Below, one piece after another: positions 47,124 to 57,956 of a stretch of 64,000 nucleotides of DNA. Under the pieces are notes generated by a model. That model was given only the letters and a program-made list of their open reading frames with translations. It searched no databases and had not been told where the DNA came from. This stretch comes from Adiantum capillus-veneris (lineage: Eukaryota > Streptophyta > Polypodiopsida > Polypodiales > Pteridaceae): contig CM043949.1 in NCBI GenBank assembly GCA_014529385.2, forward strand, positions 106,246,554 to 106,310,553, in the 5' to 3' direction. The stretch's first letter is position 1. Every line of letters starts with the position of its first letter. Both the position numbers and the translations under genes were made by a program.

Positions 47124-47223
47124 ACGTGAACGCAGGGTCCAACTCTTAGCGACATGTTTATTTAAAAAATAATACTTTTTTAAAAAAAATTAGTATGAAC
47201 AGGGCCCTTTTTAAATGGGCCCT

Positions 47224-47229
47224 TATAAA
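47224..47229 (+). promoter_or_regulatory. TATA box of the H3-like gene (copy B)
   Basis: TATAAA 60 bp before the ATG, after the same GGGCCC inverted pair as in copy A. Confidence 0.55.
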
Positions 47230-47288
47230 TATTGCATGCTCTCATAAACCACTCATTTCTTAAGAACAAGTGAGCTCCTACCAACGAA

Positions 47289-48184
47289 ATGGCGCGCACC
47301 AAACAAACCGCGAAAGAGCATCCGCCTGCCAACAAAACAACCTTCAAGGATGTGAGAAGCCGTCATGGCTTAAAGGCACAAGAAAACGGCCACGAACGCC
47401 TGGCCGTTCCAGGAACTCATCTGGTAGTGGGCATGGTGGTAGGGCACGAGAGTCATCGAGGAGTGTTGAATCTCCACCTCCACAAGATATAACACCTAGA
47501 AGGAGAATGAAGCAACGTGTCTAGCGCTAGAGAGAAGAAGAGGGCCAGCAAACAACAGAGTCCGATAGGGAGCAGCCGTCGCGCCACTAATCACAAGCAG
47601 GACCATCCAGGACTCGGGTGGTCCATATTGACACTGAATCAGAGAGTGAGCCACCATGGTTGCGAGATAAAATACCGCGCACACATCGAGTGGCCGTTGG
47701 GGGGAAGACATTGCCTGGATGCCAGGGAGCTCTCCCCACACGACAAGATCGGCAGCCAAGGGAAGAGGAAGAATCAGAAGAGGCTGCAGAACTAGCCCCT
47801 AAGCATGTAAACAGGCGCAAGTCTATGTTTTTCAAGAAGCCTAAACGCCGCCCGCCAACAAATGTGCAAGTGCCCCCAAGACAACCGCAACGGCGCCGAA
47901 AAATAGCAAGGGTATTTGCTGAAATCCACCACTACCAGAAGACGACGGAGCTTTTGATTCGACGGGCCCCCTTTTCTTGCACTGTGAAGGAGGTGCTTCA
48001 AAGCTATGGAAATCAGTATAGAATTCAAGAAATAGCGCTAGAGGCTATTCAAAAAGTTTCAGAGGCCCACATCATTTCGGTGTTGGAAGATACCAACCTA
48101 TGCGCTATACATGCAAAGCGAGTGACAATACAGGCAAAAGATATGCAGCTTGCACGTCGATTGCAACGAGACTTCGAGCATTAG
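47289..48184 (+). pseudogene. Histone H3-like gene with long basic tail (copy B)
   Basis: Starts MARTKQTAKE. One base fewer than A near 47337 shifts the frame, and the tail then reads in the frame of the histone fold. Stops at 47522, 47528 and about 47588 interrupt the tail where A has Gln, Trp and Gln. After GPSRT the piece VVHIDTESESE looks like a SUMO-interacting motif (hydrophobic patch then acids). The fold runs without interruption to the stop at 48184: [50 protein letters not shown]. In chromatin an H3 fold pairs with H4. Whether this one does is unknown. Confidence 0.85.
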
Positions 48185-48361
48185 CCGAAGTTACCCCTCT
48201 TTTTGTATTGCACACCCTTATCTTTGTAATAATTTGACTTTCCAATGACAATATGATCAATAGTTGTGTCTACTGTGTCTATTATCTTTGTAATGAAATG
48301 ACTTTGTAATTTTAAGTTCTGTATGTAATTTCAGTCAATTTCAGTAAATTTGTGCTTTTTA

Positions 48362-48520
48362 AGTACCCTTGGGGGTAGATAAACCTATAAGGGGCAAAAA
48401 AAAACCTGGCCACAAGGGCGCGCAAATGGCCCATCCATCAGCTTTGGATGGGCCATTTGCGCGCTCTTGTGGCCAGGATTTTTTTTGCCACTTGTAGGCT
48501 TATCTACCCCCAAGGGTACT
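48362..48520. repeat. Hairpin 1 (copy B)
   Basis: 159 bp, with arms of about 75 nt starting AGTACCCTTGGGGGTAG. A few changes relative to copy A slightly weaken pairing. Confidence 0.95.
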
Positions 48521-48899
48521 TAAAAAGCACAAATTTACTAAAACCTATTGGTTTTGCAACATTATTTTACATGGATCCTTGTGGACACCCTTTTTTGGCC
48601 ATTTCAAGCTTTGAATTCCCTATAGGATATCAAAAAAAATAACATATTGTGAAACCATGTGTCTATGCAACATTAATTTGGTTTTTTCAAATGTCCAATG
48701 TAATTGGACTTTTTGGTGCACATGTGTACTAGGTAGAGCTAAAGCAGGTGATAGTGTGCTGGAAACTTCATTTCATAATTGATTTCACCTTTTCTAGTGT
48801 CCTTGAGTGTGAACATATGCTAGAATTTCCATAGAAAGGCTGCATCTAAATTAATGATGCAAAACCAATTCATTTCAATAAATTTGTGCTTTGTAAGTA

Positions 48900-49051
48900 T
48901 CCTAGGGGGTAGATAAGCCTACCAGGGGCAAAATAAAGCCTGGCCACAAGGGTGCACAAATGGCCCATCCAAAACTGATGGATGGGCCATTTGTGCGCCC
49001 TTGTGGCCAGGCTTTTTTTGGCCCTTGGTAGGCTTATCTACCCCCTAGGGA
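48900..49051. repeat. Hairpin 2 (copy B)
   Basis: 152 bp, with arms starting TCCTAGGGGGTAG. Related to hairpin 1. Confidence 0.95.
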
Positions 49052-49247
49052 ACATAAAATACCTAAATTTACTGAAATTGACTGAAATTACATACAAAAC
49101 TTGAAATTACAAAGTCACTAATCAAAACAATTTTCATATCACCAATTGAAACAATTTTCAAGATTGACAAATCACATTCAAAAGAATTTGCAAGATAGAG
49201 AGACAATTTCAAATATTTTTTATTACTTCCAAAACGGTGATTTTACA

Positions 49248-50817
49248 TCATGTATCTGAGGAGTTCATAATTTTTTTGACCATTTCCTGGCTCCTAGTTT
49301 GCGCGTAAGACAACTCCCCAGTCAAGAGGGACTGCGCTATGGCCTTTGGGTCAGTTGAGCCAATGGAAGCATGTATCCCTATCTGGGCAAGCACTTTACC
49401 ACGAAAGCCAGTGCCAAACATTGTGCATACAAGGGATCTACGCACTAGGAACACTTGATGCGCAGTTTGAGCAATGGTGCTCAAACACAAAAACTTGCTC
49501 AAAGCTTTTAATGACCAAGTCATAAAATGGGCTTGGGGAGTGAATTCATTATGGATAATGGCCACATCGCCAGGGGGGGAGTTGTCCTAGGTAATGCGCA
49601 AGGGAAGCTTGAGGTCCAAAGCCCGTCCGCTGGCCACCCGTCCTTGCAGCAAAATCATCAACCTCCACGACATCCTGTCATAAACCGATGAAGGTTGAGA
49701 AAAAAGACAATGCAGGATAAAATAGTAACATGAAATTTAGGATACAGTTTACCTCCTGCTCCTTCTCGTCCTCCTCCCTGTTGCCCTTTGCATCCAAGGC
49801 AATGCTCCCATGCACCACAGATACGACCTTTGGATCATCAGATGGGAGGTTGCATAATGGCATAGGCATCCTAGCAGCCTCAACCTTGGCTTGCGTGGCT
49901 TGGAATTCTTCATCAGCCACGTGCAACTACTCTGCTACCAGGACCTTCGCACACACAACTACAATAGTGTCAGCAACAGAGTCCCCATCTGGCAAGAGCT
50001 TACTTTCTAGGGCATCTGGCGTATTGTCTAAGGGACATTTGGTGCTGTTGCATAGCACACTCAAGCATTCATCCATGCACAGGCCAAATGCTTTCTCCAA
50101 ATCATGCAGGAACACATACTCCTCCCCATCCACTAACATTGAGGAGAAGCGGCTGATTTCTACCTCTGGGATAGCCACATCCGTCAGTGGTAGTGGCACT
50201 GGAGTGTCACTAGGGCCAGCCGCAACTATGGATTTCTCAACCACTTCCTCAAGACCCCTAGGGTACTCGAGCCGGTGTGCCATTGCAGGGTTCATGGGGA
50301 TAACCTGCTGCTCCTTGGTTTCCTTGATAAAGGACCCAACCTGAAGGTGTGGTAAGCGAAGCTCCTCCAAATCAGGTTCCTCACTCACCAAGAAGATAAA
50401 TGTTGTGAGCCGAGAAAGGTACTCCACCCCCAACTTGCGCTTCTTGAGCGCTAACACCCCTGGGGCTTGCTCGTCCAAGTAATGTCTTGTATCGGTTGCA
50501 ATTTCTTGGAATTGTTGCAACCGCTTGGAGAATGGGCGATCACCTTTGTGTATATAGTGCAAAAGATCGCAAGGCACCCAGATCCCTACATGTGGGGGGA
50601 TAGATACAGAATATTTTATGATGTGCTCCTCCATAAACACAAAAATCTCGGCAAATGCATCCATGTGAAGGGCAACTGTGGCATCAAGGTCAAAGAGACG
50701 AGTAAAAAAGGTGTGGAGGTCCAACTTCCCTTTGTATTTGGTGTCCTCGAGGAAGAGGATGAAGCGTGACAAAGGGGTGGATGTGGCTACAGATGTAGAG
50801 GCTGTGGAAGCATCCAT
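49248..50817 (-). pseudogene. Gene Y, unknown protein, two exons (copy B)
   Basis: The ATG at 50817 (MDASTASTS) lies 82 bp after a TATA box; the frame upstream of it starts only with TTG. Exon 1 runs to 49753 and exon 2 from 49674 to 49248, with a GT..AG intron of 78 bp. A TAG at 49927-49929 interrupts exon 1 in frame and fits a Gln codon change. A run of seven C near 49572 shifts the frame in exon 2. The product would be about 500 residues with no signal peptide or membrane segment that I can see. The C-terminal part is conserved in copy C, so it was under selection in the family. No known domain recognised. Confidence 0.65.
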
Positions 50818-50898
50818 GTCTAGCCTGGGGTGTAGATAGAGAGTAAAGGATCTCAAGAGTTGCAAAAGTGAAATAGTGAATGAGTTAGGTGGCCCCCC

Positions 50899-50905
50899 TT
50901 TTATA
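50899..50905 (-). promoter_or_regulatory. TATA box of gene Y
   Basis: Minus-strand TATAAAA, 82 bp upstream of the ATG at 50817. It supports that ATG as the start. Confidence 0.55.
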
Positions 50906-51062
50906 ATGGACCCTTTTTTTAAGACATTAAAAAAAAAGTCACTTTCACCAAAAAATGATTTCTCATCTCAATGCAAAAAATTATATTCAAAGGCATGATT
51001 TGCCCAAGCAAATCATGTTGATTACAGCGGGGATCAGTTTGAAAATTGCAAGAGTTACAAAG

Positions 51063-52153
51063 TTATGAGATCAATAGCATAGTTTCATCCATCCCCCAGT
51101 CCTCCTGGACCTTCAATTTGTCTTCCATTCTCTTCCCAATCTGCGGACATTCATTACAATAAACATCCAATGATCGACAAACCATGATGTATTGAAAATG
51201 TGGTGGAAGGATTCTCACCTTGTGACCTTGTAAACGAAATTGTGCTTGTTGAAGGGCCTCAAAACCCATAATAACCAAATGTTCTCGAACATTACTGAGA
51301 GTCCAATGCTTGTTCACTTGGACTGCCTCCAAAGCATCGTTGGGAATCTTCACTGCAATGTCAAAGCTTGCAATAGCGCCATCTACACTCTGTAAGGGAG
51401 TCCACACTCCAAGCTTGCACATCCAACGATCATAGTGAAATCGTATGTACAAGGAGGTGCGGGATTTCAAATAGCGCATTCCAATACCTGAAGCTCCAAC
51501 TTTACAACGGTACCGGTCCCCGTTGTGTATGCCCTCCACAAAACCCCAGTCCTCTTTTAAAAGCCTTCCTAATTCCTCGTAATGCGCATCTTTACATACA
51601 AGCATTGTGGTAGTCTCCACAAATCCAAACTCTTTAAAAATGTGCACAAAACAATGAATAGGCAAACACCAACTCAAGCCCACATACCTAGAAGCTTTCA
51701 AGTATTTCAAAGAGTTTTGGACATCCATTATCATCTTTTGCTTGAAAGATGCTACAGACCACAAATCTGGCACCGGCCACTCCATACTTAATAAGGAAGT
51801 TACTTTGATGGGTTCAAGCATTCAAAACGCTTGTGTAGAAGTAAGGACAATATAGGAGTGATAATAGAAGAAAATCCTTCTTTGAACCAGTTTGGTTGGG
51901 CAAAGATGTGGGAACATTATTGCTCCAATATCTGCATGTATAGCATTGAATGTGCCGGAGAGACTATGTAGTGGCTGCTCCTCCACCAACGTGGATGGAA
52001 ATATGACTATAAATGCATGGCAAATCTTAAGTATGAATCCATAATAACATTACACTGTGATTTCACACCTAGCTTTGTATTCTCAAAACATGTACTTACA
52101 ATGTGTTGGAAATCGAGGTGGTTGTTGCAAATGCATGGTTGACATTGAGAAAA
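51063..52153 (-). pseudogene. Gene X, unknown protein, at least two exons (copy B)
   Basis: Exon 1 (52153-52100) is cut by the Athila-like LTR fragment. The intron 52099-52007 has GTAAGT and TTTATAG ends. Exon 2 begins with LVEEQPLHSLSGTF and HADIGAIMFPHL, then shifts frame at a stop just before 51821. From 51821 it is open for 252 codons (LLSMEWPVPDLWSV, YIRFHYDRWMCKLGVW, a CNECPQIGKRM segment) to 51063. Several Cys and Trp residues suggest a folded protein. Copy C keeps a homologue. No known family recognised. Confidence 0.6.
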
Positions 52154-52291
52154 CATGTTGCGGCTGAGTGACACACCATCGTCATCTTTGAGCTTACTAG
52201 TTTAGGCTAGTTACGTGCTTGGAGCCATTTGTGGCTCGCACACAGTGTATTGGCAAGTTCCTTGCATTTACACGTGCAACAGACATGCACA
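52154..52291 (+). repeat. Truncated 5' LTR, Athila-like
   Basis: Matches 8021-8145 closely. The first 480 bp of the LTR are missing; the H3 element abuts directly. Confidence 0.8.
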
Positions 52292-52295
52292 TTTT

Positions 52296-52313
52296 TGGCG
52301 CCGTTGTCGGGGA
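52296..52313 (+). other. Primer-binding site, Asp tRNA type
   Basis: TGGCGCCGTTGTCGGGGA, the form known from Athila-group elements. Confidence 0.85.
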
Positions 52314-53221
52314 AATGCCATACACTAAGCTTGAATGGCTCTCTGTGCTTCTTTGTGGTGCAATTTCAATTGTAGGAAAGGTAGAGAAGGAAGGTGTGTG
52401 TGTTGAGAAGAAGGAGTTTCTGTTGCTGATGTGTATTATTTTGTTAATAAGGAATTGAAAGGTACAGTGTTTTCTTTGTTAATTAGGTACTGTGTGTTTT
52501 CTCTGTGATAAGGTGTTAGTATTAAGTTTTTAATCCATAATGTTAGTTCTATGTAACGGACAGTAAGTAGGAAGTAGATCTGCTAGAGCTAATGAAGTGT
52601 GTTAGTGTGTAACAGTAGGTGTATTAGTTGTAAGTAGGTAGGTAGAGTGTGTGTGTGCTCGTGCGCATAGCGCGCCGGCGGCGACCTTATCCCCAAAAAA
52701 AAAATTTAAAGGTAGGACCGGGATCGGGAATATCTCCCACACCCAAGCTCAGACCCAATCCCAAGCTCATGCTCAGGCTCAGGCCTCAGTCGCCCTTGAA
52801 AATTACGTATTTTAGCCTCACGTATAGGTAAAAGTTGACCTTTTTGAGGACCAACGGAGCTTTACGTGACCGAACGTTGTGCTGTAAAGCACACCGCGAC
52901 CCTCTAAGTGATACGCTTATTTCGAGCTATCAACACTTTAATAAAAAAACCGATCATTAAAAACTATTAAAAAACATCAAAAAACGAGTAAAAACGGACG
53001 CCTAAAAAAGTAAGCGGTTAACCTTCGAGGTTATTCGCTGACGCTTGTGGGGTGCCAAAGGCACATGCATTTGTGCTCTAGTTGTGTGCTAGAGGCCAAG
53101 CAACTAAAGAGCATTTCGACTTAAGCGAGTTCTCAATATCCACCTACCTTAGGTTCCGGGCCCTCGGCGGGGACCCAAGGTAGTACAAACCAAGACCCAA
53201 ATATAGCGGCTAGTGACTCTT

Positions 53222-54493
53222 CCTCTGACTACGATGTCATGGAGGGTTTCCCAATGCCTAATCCCGATAGCTCAAGCCAAGACATGCATGCCATGGGTCC
53301 CTGGTCCAGGCCGAGCGTACTTAGCCGCTTGAAGAAAAACTTTAGTAGGGCCACTCTCTCCGAACATGGAGCTAATGATGTAAATAAGGGGGGTGGAGAA
53401 GTAAATTCGCCATTCATGACCAATGTAGACCCTATGCCCTTAGAGAGTGTGCACATGAATACTTCATTCACTGCACCCCCTCACTCTTCAAAGCTATTCC
53501 CCTCCGAGGTCATATTAGTCGATGGTAGAAGCCTTGCTGAAGTGCAAGAGGTTGAGCGATTGCGACTAGGGAAAAGGAAATCAAGAGCTTACGCAAGGTG
53601 GAGCAACGAAGAGAGTTAAAAGCGAAAGCCCCTATGTCAATATCCTTGTGAGGAGAGAAATCGAGTGCTCGTGACTTAGCAACCGCTAAGGGCCAACCCC
53701 TAGAAAACAACATTGCATCTAGCTCAAAGAACACCCCTAGCACCTCAATCCTAGATGAAGCATTCTTAAATGAGAACTGGGAGTACGAACTACAAACGGA
53801 AACTCTAACCGACCTATACACACAGATCACACCTATCACGTGGGTTCGTTAGATGTCCTACAATCCACAACGGGTGCTACTAGTGTGGAGGATCAACAAC
53901 AAAGAGTTTGTGAGGTCATCCATAGCGTCATTGAGCTAGAGAGACAAAACAAGGGGATCCACATGCCTTCAATGGGTCTCATGAGATTCTTGGATACAGG
54001 GAAGGCTAAACAACCAACCTTATCGCAAATGGAGACTCCCTCGGTAAGTCCGATGGATCCACTATATGTTGTTTCGCCAGGGGTCTCAGTGCAATCTGAT
54101 CCTACAAGAGATAGCTTTACTTTTCCAAGTCTAGCTCATCTTTCTCTTGATGACACCATGGTTACCATGCCTACCCCAATGATGGGCATGCAGAGAAACA
54201 CGCCATGGACCTCATTTGTTGGTAGCTCAATGCTTCAATAGTACCTACAAGTGTGTATCAATCGTATACACCCATGGATCCTCGTACTCATGTAGTTCCT
54301 ACCCCTCCCATTGTTTCAATAACCTATGCTCCACAACCACAACATCCAAGCTCTTATTTCCATGGGACCATACCGGCTAGCATTAGCATGTCACATCCGA
54401 CGTCTGCTATGCCTAGGGCCTCAAATATGAACTTTGGGCCGCCACATGGCACAACACCGTACCAAACGTGGAACCCAAGGGCTTCCTATGCAC
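53222..54493 (+). pseudogene. Athila-like gag N-terminal region (broken)
   Basis: Frames 53239-53619, 53840-54241 and 54253-54493 give a Pro/Ser/Met-rich protein, separated by stops and shifts. It is interrupted at TTCCTATGCAC by the nested LTR. Immediately after that LTR (63884) the same kind of sequence resumes (PMPIPTPHVVSGAPPP, then ELATFAQAISRS), as expected for an insertion in coding sequence. Confidence 0.6.
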
Positions 54494-55415
54494 TGTTAAC
54501 TGAGTCAACGTCAGTTTTAACAGAAGTTGCTAAAGACTGAAGACGTATGAATGAACATCGAAGATGAATGCAAAGAGGAAGTAAAGATTGGAGTTACACA
54601 TTTTCCACGTTTTCCCAAAATAGTCACGTATTGTAAATTCTCGAATTATTTCAAGCCATTGTAGTATTTTAATGTGTTATGGGCTCAATGGAAGTTCCAA
54701 GTTGTAAATAATAGGTCACTTACTATGCCTAGGTTGTAGATTCAGTAAGTGGTGAGCCCTAAAGGCCTTGGGCGCCCAGACATTGCATATTTTTAACCTA
54801 GGTATATAAAGCAGTGTGTAAAAGAAATTAGGGTTCTCAAGTCATTCGTTGAGAGCACTCTTTGGTGAGAGCTCTTGAGGTGTGTGGCTATGGAGTCCTT
54901 GAGCTACTTCTTGCTCATGAGACTTGATTAACACTAATCAATGATTCATTCTCTCTCACTATGTCTCTCTCTTACTTCTTATGATTGCCTATGATGCTTA
55001 GATTAACTAGATCTTAACTAATTAGTGGTTAATCCCTCTCTAATCTTGTGTGATTGCCCTCTTTTGCTTTTGTGTGCATGTAGGTTTGATTGGAGTGTGG
55101 TGTTCGATAGATCTATGTTTGTGTGCTTGCGATTAGTGTGTTGCATGATAGGATTAGTGTTATGTGCATCTTACAATCGTAGTGTGTGTGATTGGGTTGA
55201 TTAGAGGTGAAGAGAAGTGGATATGGAGATTTCCCTTCATTGTGGCTTAGCTCCTCCATAGGCCGAGAAGCTCACCTCATAGAGTTAACCATTGTGTTGC
55301 CACGATTAGCTCACTAACCGTATGAGTGTTTCCATGCCCTAGCCAGGTAGCTTATCCCTCCGGATTGATAATTTTGTTGGTCATTGGAGCTATTGCAATG
55401 ATGGGTCCCCCAACA
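54494..55415 (+). repeat. 5' LTR of the inner element
   Basis: 922 bp, TGTTAACTGAG to ..CCCCAACA, with a TATA box at 54803. Confidence 0.95.
54803..54810 (+). promoter_or_regulatory. TATA box of the inner LTR
   Basis: TATATAAA within AACCTAGGTATATAAAGCAG, retained in the 3' LTR as TATATAAG. Confidence 0.6.
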
Positions 55416-55417
55416 TT

Positions 55418-55435
55418 TGGCGCCGCTGTCGGGGA
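55418..55435 (+). other. Primer-binding site, Asp tRNA type
   Basis: TGGCGCCGCTGTCGGGGA, two bases after the 5' LTR. It differs by one base from the site at 52296. Confidence 0.9.
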
Positions 55436-57956
55436 CGATGGCCTGCGCTAGTGTAGTTGTGGCATAAATGAATGCATTCCCTCACTAATTTCACTTGTGT
55501 GTTTATGTTTTTGTGGATTTTGAATGTGTGTGCATGAAGAATTGTGTTCATAATTACCTAATGTGTGACCATATCTTGCCAATTGTGTGTTTACACACTC
55601 TAATTTTTCACTAACCCCTTGCTAATTTGACTAATTTTTGCTAATTTACTAATTTGCTATGAAGGATTGGAGCAATCGACCATTCAATTGATCTTCAACA
55701 GAAAGGTAATTAAGGTGGTATTCTCAACCTCCCTAAAATCTAGAGATGTGTAGAATTGTGTAGATATCCCACCAAGATGCAATGTAATGTTTGAGCACCT
55801 AGAAATCAATGTGTGTGTTATGATTTGTGAATTGTGATAATTGATATGTGTTGTGCACATGCCCAACTATTTATTTGTGAAGTCATATTGCAAATTCGAC
55901 AAATTTCACCCTTTTGTGTGTGCACCTAAAGATTGGCAAAAACTACCATTTTTTTTTTGTGTGCGCCTCAAAAGTGTATAATTTGCATGGTTAATTCAAT
56001 GTTTTGGTTGCATAAATGATGTGTGTAATGATGAAATGCTGCGTTTTTGTGCTCAAAATAGGGATTTACACACTCTAATTGCGTCAATTTTTGACATAAT
56101 TTTGTCGGTAATTTTGCCGGTTTAATTGTCTATTCTTGATTTATTTGATAAAATTGTTGGCAATTGAATTGATGTGATTTGTGCAATTTGATTTGGCTGC
56201 ACCATTTCCCAATGTGTGAACAGTTTGTTAAAAAAAATTTGGGTATTTTTCGGATAATTTTTGTAATTTTTTGATAACTTTTGCATAAATTTTTGGATAA
56301 TTCCATTAAAATTTGATTTTGCGATCTTTACGAGCTATTTTGTGTGTGCGTACTTACGGTATCATTTTGTTTGCATTTGTGCCCTCCGTGGCTGAGTTTT
56401 GAGCGTTTTACTATTTTCAGGGGCCGGGTGAACAATTTTGTCAAAATTGCATTTACGGTAAAATCTGCTACTTTCGGTGTGCTTTTGCGTGTCGGAAATG
56501 CTCTGTTGTGAAATACGATGATTTTCTAAGATTCCTAGAACTTTTTGGACTTTGTTGGCAAATTTAGGGATTTTTTGACGATTTTTTTCAGCTAATTTTT
56601 GGCCTATTTTTGGCATTTCTTGAAAATTTGAAAATAAATAATAAATAATAAATAAAAGGAAACGGGTTTCGGGCTTCCGTACCGTGCCTTGCAACGCATA
56701 AAATACTTCTCTTCTTCTTCTTCGTTGACCTTGTGTGACCCAACCCCTACACACACAAAACAAACAAAAGAAGAAAAGAAAGTCAACACACAAACAAACA
56801 AACTCACAAAGTCACAAACAAACATACACAGAGACACTTTTCTCTCTCACTCACACACAACACACACGAGAGACCAACAAAAAAAAAAGACTTTATAAAA
56901 AAAAAATCAAAAACTCAAGAAACAATTTTTTTTGCTTTGTTTGCTTCTCTTTGTTTTGTTTCTCTTCAGTGCATTGCACATGCATCAAACATCCGCACAC
57001 GTTCCGTTCACACACATTTAAGCACGAATAGACGTATTTATAGCTTTGAGAGTCGAATTTCATCCGAAATTGTCCGATTTTGTCGATTTGAGCCGTTTTT
57101 AGCAAATTCAGGTCAGATCACACACACAGACCTTATTTAACACGGATTTTGATTTTGGGTCTATGATTTTCCAGATTACACGTTTTAGAGCTGTTTCACG
57201 CGCAATATTGCATTCTTGCTTGATTTGACCCCGCAGAGTCTTACGATTGACCATATTTGACCTCGACTTGCGATAGAGATTCGTTTTGGCCTTGATATTG
57301 ACCAGATTTAGCTAGTTAGAACGTGTTCACATGCGAGATCTCGATTTGGCCGCTTTTGGCTATTCTTAGCACACTGACGCGCGATTAGAGCTTGATTTGG
57401 TTACTAGACCTACATTTGGCTACGACTTTGATAGAGTGACCGATTTTAGAGCCAGAAAAAGCCAGAAAGTGTCGGAAAAATCCAAAAAAAGAAAATATAG
57501 AAACACCGGGGGAATCTTACACCGTGCAAATAACGAAAAAGCCATAAACAACAGAAAATCAATAGAAAAAAAAAACCGAGAAGTACGAAAACAGTTTTGG
57601 TGATCATTCGAGCCGATATCATCACAGTTCTAGCACAGATCTGGACATTGTTCCCACATTTCAGACAAAGAACACCAGGGACTAAAAGTCATTGTGCAAA
57701 CCGATATTGGTAATGCAAGCAATTGCATTGCAAATTGAGCTTCTAATCGGACGAACAGTGGCACAACTCACATGTGATTTCAAATTAGGCTAGTACGAGC
57801 AACAAAAATTCTGCTAATCAATACGAAAATCTGCTAGGAAACGGTTTTTACAGAACCAGCCGACATAGACTCAAATCGAGCCGAGAGTTCAAGTACAACA
57901 GAGAAAGCTAATAGCAGTGGCAACACAAATGCAACTGCAACCGACCAAATTTCAAG
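55436..57956 (+). other. Long AT-rich leader of the inner element
   Basis: 2.5 kb without a convincing coding frame, including a TAAATAA iteration near 56634 and an ACAAACAAACA-rich stretch near 56750-56830. Many TTTGG/CGATTT motifs occur near 57030-57420. No known structure recognised. Confidence 0.6.

Larger units (their letters stand above)
48296..49118. repeat. Nested palindrome block (copy B)
   Basis: Same organisation as in copy A: outer inverted arms near 48296-48352 and 49065-49118, with hairpins at 48362-48520 and 48900-49051. It separates the convergent H3 and Y genes. Confidence 0.85.
43593..52153 (+). mobile_element. H3-carrying transposon, copy B (most complete)
   Basis: Plus strand: transposase-like gene (44196-47123), then the H3-like gene (47289-48184). 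Two palindromes follow. Minus strand: gene Y (50817-49248) and gene X (52153-51063), reading toward the H3 gene. It begins with the same CATTAGGA as A and C. The right end is not seen, because gene X exon 1 runs into a truncated Athila-like LTR at 52154. All four genes carry defects, so this copy is inactive. Confidence 0.8.
52154..54493 (+). mobile_element. Athila-like LTR element, 5' part, split by a nested element
   Basis: Consists of the last 138 bp of an LTR of the same family as 7542-8145, an Asp-type primer-binding site, a leader and a Pro/Ser/Met-rich gag-like region. A second LTR element is inserted at 54494. The coding sequence resumes at 63884. Confidence 0.75.

Noticed and set aside
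47289-48184. Centromeric H3 (CENH3)
   Set aside because: Loop 1 is of normal H3 length, and loop 2 with helix 3 ([15 protein letters not shown]) matches canonical H3 better.
54489-54493. Target-site duplication TGCAC/TGAGC of the inner element
   Set aside because: Two of five bases differ, so it cannot be claimed as a duplication.
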